In this document: positions 6,070 through 8,369 of the stretch, one piece after another
Position numbering within the stretch: position 1 is the stretch's first letter
Layout of the letters: each line of letters starts with the position of its first letter
Source: Lentisphaerota bacterium
GTDB lineage: Bacteria; Verrucomicrobiota; Kiritimatiellia; UBA8416; JAFGTH01
Length of the DNA: 8,369 nt
Direction of reading: 5' to 3'
NCBI GenBank assembly: GCA_016934225.1
Contig: JAFGTH010000017.1
Coordinates: 1 to 8,369 of the forward strand
Notes under the pieces: model-generated
Database searches by the model: none
What the model was told of the DNA's origin: nothing
What the model saw: only the letters and a program-made list of their open reading frames with translations
Made by a program: the position numbers and the translations under genes

Positions 6070-7239
6070 ATGCCGTATTTGACTAAAAGCGAACATGAAT
6101 CGAGAATTAAGAAAGTTCGAAAACTGATGGCAGACAACAATCTGGACATCATATTGGTATATTACGATGAATTCAATATCGGTAACGGTTGGTACTTGAC
6201 CGGTTGGTGTCCGCAATTTGAGAGTGGAGCCGTGCTTGTGCCGAAACAGGGCACACCCATGTTGCTTGGCGGACCTGAGAGCGAGCCTTTTGCAAAGCAG
6301 GACAGCGCTATTACAGAAACGCGTAATTTCCCGGTATTCATGGTGCCGGACGAGGAATATCCCAACGCGACCATTATTGATTTCCCGGCGCTTTTTTCGG
6401 AGCTTAACGGCATGTTAGGATCCGTTAAACGTGTGGGTCTTGTCGGTGGGGGCCGTATGCCGGCTGATTGTTATCACCAGATTGTGGACGGATTCAGCGG
6501 TGTGGAACTGGTTAATGTTACCGATGATTACGTGCAATTGCGTTACATAAAATCCGATTGGGAACGAGAACAGATTCGCAAAGCCTTTGCGATTGGAGAC
6601 GCTTGTTATGACGCCATGAAACAGAAAATTGCGCCTGGAGTGACGGAAATCCAAGTGGCTGCAGAAGGTGAATATGCTGCCCGGAGCCGCAGCGCGAGCG
6701 GGTTTGGTTTTACCGCTATAGTCGGCAGTGGCGCCCGTGCCAACGCGGTAGTGCCGACGGCGAGCGCAAAGCCGATGGTGGCCGGCGAATTGGTAATGAT
6801 AGGACTTGCGCCGAAAGTAAACGGTTATGCGGGGGTGATGGGTGATGCCCTGCCTGTTTCCGGCGAATACAGTAATTCGCAGAAGGAATGCATAAAGATA
6901 TTGCGCGAGGCCTTTAGTCTTACCAAAGAACAATTGTTGCCCGGCAATATTGGCAAGGAAATAGATGCGCCTGCCCGCGCTTTTTTTGGCAAACACGGCC
7001 TGTCCAAATATCTGGTATGTCCGTTTGTGCATACCATTGGATTGCATGAAGCCGAATCGCCGTTTTTTGGACCCGGCAGTGCGGATGTATTAAAGCCCAA
7101 TATGACCGTTTGTGTAGATATCAGTTTTTTCGGGCATCCGGAGTGGCATGGTGTTCGGATTGAGTCTGGGTATGAAATTACTGAAAAAGGCTGTGTCCCG
7201 TTGAGCGCCAAACTTGATGCTATTCATACATCGGTATAA
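6070..7239 (+). CDS. M24 (aminopeptidase P/creatinase-like) family protein lacking canonical metal ligands
   Basis: 389 aa. It has the two-domain layout of prolidase/creatinase proteins: an N-terminal creatinase-N domain (about 10-155; DIILVYYDEFNIGNGWYLTG near the start) and a C-terminal pita-bread domain (about 165-385; KSDWEREQIRKA, IVGSGARANAVVPT, HTIGLHEAESP, LKPNMTVCVDISF, VRIESGYEITEKG). Metallo-M24 enzymes bind two metals through Asp, Asp, His, Glu, Glu. Here the first Asp position is Gly245 (VMIGLAP) and the second aligns with Val256 (Asp259 is nearby). His321 is kept, the first Glu is Asp350, and the last Glu is Glu365. The auxiliary His of the PH motif is also absent (PT at 229-230). 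A metal-free, creatinase-like C-N hydrolase or a non-catalytic role is therefore more likely than peptidase activity. No signal peptide. It shares direction and a short 21-nt gap with the deacetylase downstream. Confidence 0.82.
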   Translation: MPYLTKSEHESRIKKVRKLMADNNLDIILVYYDEFNIGNGWYLTGWCPQFESGAVLVPKQGTPMLLGGPESEPFAKQDSAITETRNFPVFMVPDEEYPNATIIDFPALFSELNGMLGSVKRVGLVGGGRMPADCYHQIVDGFSGVELVNVTDDYVQLRYIKSDWEREQIRKAFAIGDACYDAMKQKIAPGVTEIQVAAEGEYAARSRSASGFGFTAIVGSGARANAVVPTASAKPMVAGELVMIGLAPKVNGYAGVMGDALPVSGEYSNSQKECIKILREAFSLTKEQLLPGNIGKEIDAPARAFFGKHGLSKYLVCPFVHTIGLHEAESPFFGPGSADVLKPNMTVCVDISFFGHPEWHGVRIESGYEITEKGCVPLSAKLDAIHTSV

Positions 7240-7260
7240 ACATACACGCGACAAGTTGGC

Positions 7261-8181
7261 ATGCATATGCAGAACGCTGTCATTCTTAGTTTCGACATGG
7301 AGACGGACATAGGGTCGTGGACTGATGATACTCGCGGTGTTACGGAAGGAACGCCTGAAATTCTTGAGGTTCTCAAAGAACATGATATTCACGCCACATT
7401 TCTGTTCACGGGTCGTGAAGCCGAACGGCATCCCGATTGTGTTGCATCCGTATTGGAAGCAGGTCACGAGATCGGTTGTCATACAATGTATCACGAAACC
7501 GTCGGTCGGCCTGTTTACAGTGTGCCGGTTGGCAGTTTTGCATTGGAAGAAGAGATAGAATCCAGGCTTGCGCTGGCTACTGATGCAGTCGAACGTGTTG
7601 CCGGTGTTCGTCCCCGGTCATTTCGCGCTCCGCGTCTTTTTGGCTCGACGCGCATGATACAAGCGCTGGAACAACTGGGTTACGCTGTAGATTCATCATT
7701 TCCCTGTTATTTCCACGGGCGTGATTTTGTACCCTATCATCCACATAGCGAAGACTGGGCCAGAAGTGGAAGCATGAGCTTGTTGGAAGTTCCCGTATTT
7801 TATGATACGGAAGGTAACGAGGCGGGCGACAAGAATCGCGCGCGTGACCAGTGGCCCATGCTCAGGTTGAAGGGAGCGGACTGGTTTTCAGATTTGTGCG
7901 GAAGAATGTTCGATCGCGCGCGGGATGAGCGCGGTATTTCGGCGCTGTGTGTATATTTGCATCCATGGGAGTTTGTTGACATGCCAAGGGTTGTGGAAAC
8001 CGACGAGAGCACGATTACATTTCGGCCGTTTCTTTATAGAAACACAGGCAAACCGGCATTACGGGCGCTGAGCAATTTTATCGGGATTATGAAACAACAA
8101 GGCGCAGAGTTTGCCACACTGATAGACCTTGCTGAGAATTTTAATTACGGCGGGTTAAAACTCAAACGAAGAGGCGCATAA
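7261..8181 (+). CDS. Polysaccharide deacetylase (CE4/NodB homology domain)
   Basis: 306 aa. CE4 enzymes are metal-dependent hydrolases that remove N- or O-acetyl groups from glycans; relatives of the same fold cleave amides and cyclic ureides. The motifs appear in order: motif 1 SFDMETD (10-16), a DxE variant of TFDDG; motif 2 HTMYH (74-78), the two metal-binding His; motif 3 RAP (122-124); motif 4 YAVDSSFP (141-148); motif 5 LHPWEF (233-238). These residues are consistent with an active enzyme. There is no signal peptide or membrane anchor, unlike most wall-acting CE4 enzymes, which points to a cytosolic substrate. The gene starts 21 nt after the M24-like gene, so co-transcription is likely. 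No clear Shine-Dalgarno is seen. ATG 7267 (two codons later) is an equally possible start; translational coupling may operate. Confidence 0.9.
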   Translation: MHMQNAVILSFDMETDIGSWTDDTRGVTEGTPEILEVLKEHDIHATFLFTGREAERHPDCVASVLEAGHEIGCHTMYHETVGRPVYSVPVGSFALEEEIESRLALATDAVERVAGVRPRSFRAPRLFGSTRMIQALEQLGYAVDSSFPCYFHGRDFVPYHPHSEDWARSGSMSLLEVPVFYDTEGNEAGDKNRARDQWPMLRLKGADWFSDLCGRMFDRARDERGISALCVYLHPWEFVDMPRVVETDESTITFRPFLYRNTGKPALRALSNFIGIMKQQGAEFATLIDLAENFNYGGLKLKRRGA

Positions 8182-8225
8182 CGTCGGACCAACTGTTTGA
8201 GCGATTCGGAAATGTGAGAAAAAGA
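8182..8225. other. Short convergent intergenic gap
   Basis: 44 nt between the stops of the deacetylase and the leftward regulator gene. No strong hairpin with a T-tract was found on either strand, so no terminator is called. Confidence 0.4.
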
Positions 8226-8369
8226 TCAGTCTTCGTTTGACTGGATGCCGAGCGTGGCGAGGCGTCTTCGGAGCTTACCGCGTGAGAGTCCGAGCAATCG
8301 TGCCGCTGCCGAGACGTTGTTTTCGGTTCTGGCAAGAGCCTCGACGTAGAGTCGTTTTTCAACATCTTC
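8226..8369 (-). CDS. C-terminal Fis-type DNA-binding domain of a sigma-54 enhancer-binding regulator (partial)
   Basis: The last 47 codons and the stop of a minus-strand gene whose body lies beyond the right edge. The translation contains RTENNVSAAARLLGLSR followed by GKLRRRLATLGI. This is the Fis/NtrC C-terminal helix-turn-helix pattern: a helix ending in 'tgNvsaAArlLGisR', then 'tLrrrLkklGI'. In this family the domain follows a AAA+ sigma-54-activating module and a sensory or receiver domain, which cannot be seen here. The gene converges on the deacetylase, with 44 nt between stops. It may be a local regulator of the neighbouring genes, but no convincing sigma-54 promoter was found in this window, so that link is unsupported. 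Confidence 0.85.
   Translation of the reverse strand, partial: EDVEKRLYVEALARTENNVSAAARLLGLSRGKLRRRLATLGIQSNED

Noticed and set aside
7257..7271. TGGCATGC...ATGC resembling a sigma-54 -24/-12 pair at the deacetylase start
   Set aside because: The GG to GC distance is one base short and the site overlaps the start codon; it is better explained by nested ATGCAT/GCATATGC palindromes.

Overview
The window looks like a chromosomal accessory region of a Gram-negative, environmental, carbohydrate-degrading bacterium. The mix suggests the Planctomycetota/Verrucomicrobiota/Lentisphaerota group: divergent GH9-like and six-hairpin glycosidase-like proteins, a CE4 deacetylase, a degenerate M24 protein and an NtrC-type regulator. 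This placement is a guess from gene content and moderate GC, not from any marker gene.

Layout, left to right. (1) Positions 1 to about 1582 are the 3' part of a group II intron: a hairpin leading into the ORF, a complete reverse transcriptase/maturase (128-1498), domain V (1510-1542) and domain VI with a bulged branch-point A (1575). The intron's 5' half lies off the left edge. (2) Immediately after the intron, 1583-1807 on the minus strand carries a 75-codon open N-terminus (tentatively UroD-like) that ends exactly at the inferred intron-exon junction. The intron lies antisense to this gene, so splicing could not repair its message. (3) Positions 1808-2026 are an AT-rich divergent control region with repeated GTGCAAA boxes and a small palindrome. 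(4) Four co-directional plus-strand genes follow: a GH9-like protein (2027-3718), a 710-aa two-domain protein with a six-hairpin-type C-terminal half (3796-5928), an M24 'pita-bread' protein missing several metal ligands (6070-7239), and a CE4/NodB polysaccharide deacetylase (7261-8181). (5) Convergent at the right edge, 8226-8369 on the minus strand is the C-terminal Fis-type helix-turn-helix of a probable sigma-54 enhancer-binding regulator.

Taken together, the four plus-strand genes read as an operon for a modified, probably N-acylated, saccharide. None has a visible signal peptide, so the work would be cytoplasmic, on imported oligosaccharides. Two of the four, GH9-like and M24-like, keep the fold signatures but have lost part of the canonical catalytic machinery. 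That is the most unusual aspect of the cluster. The shared substrate is inference.
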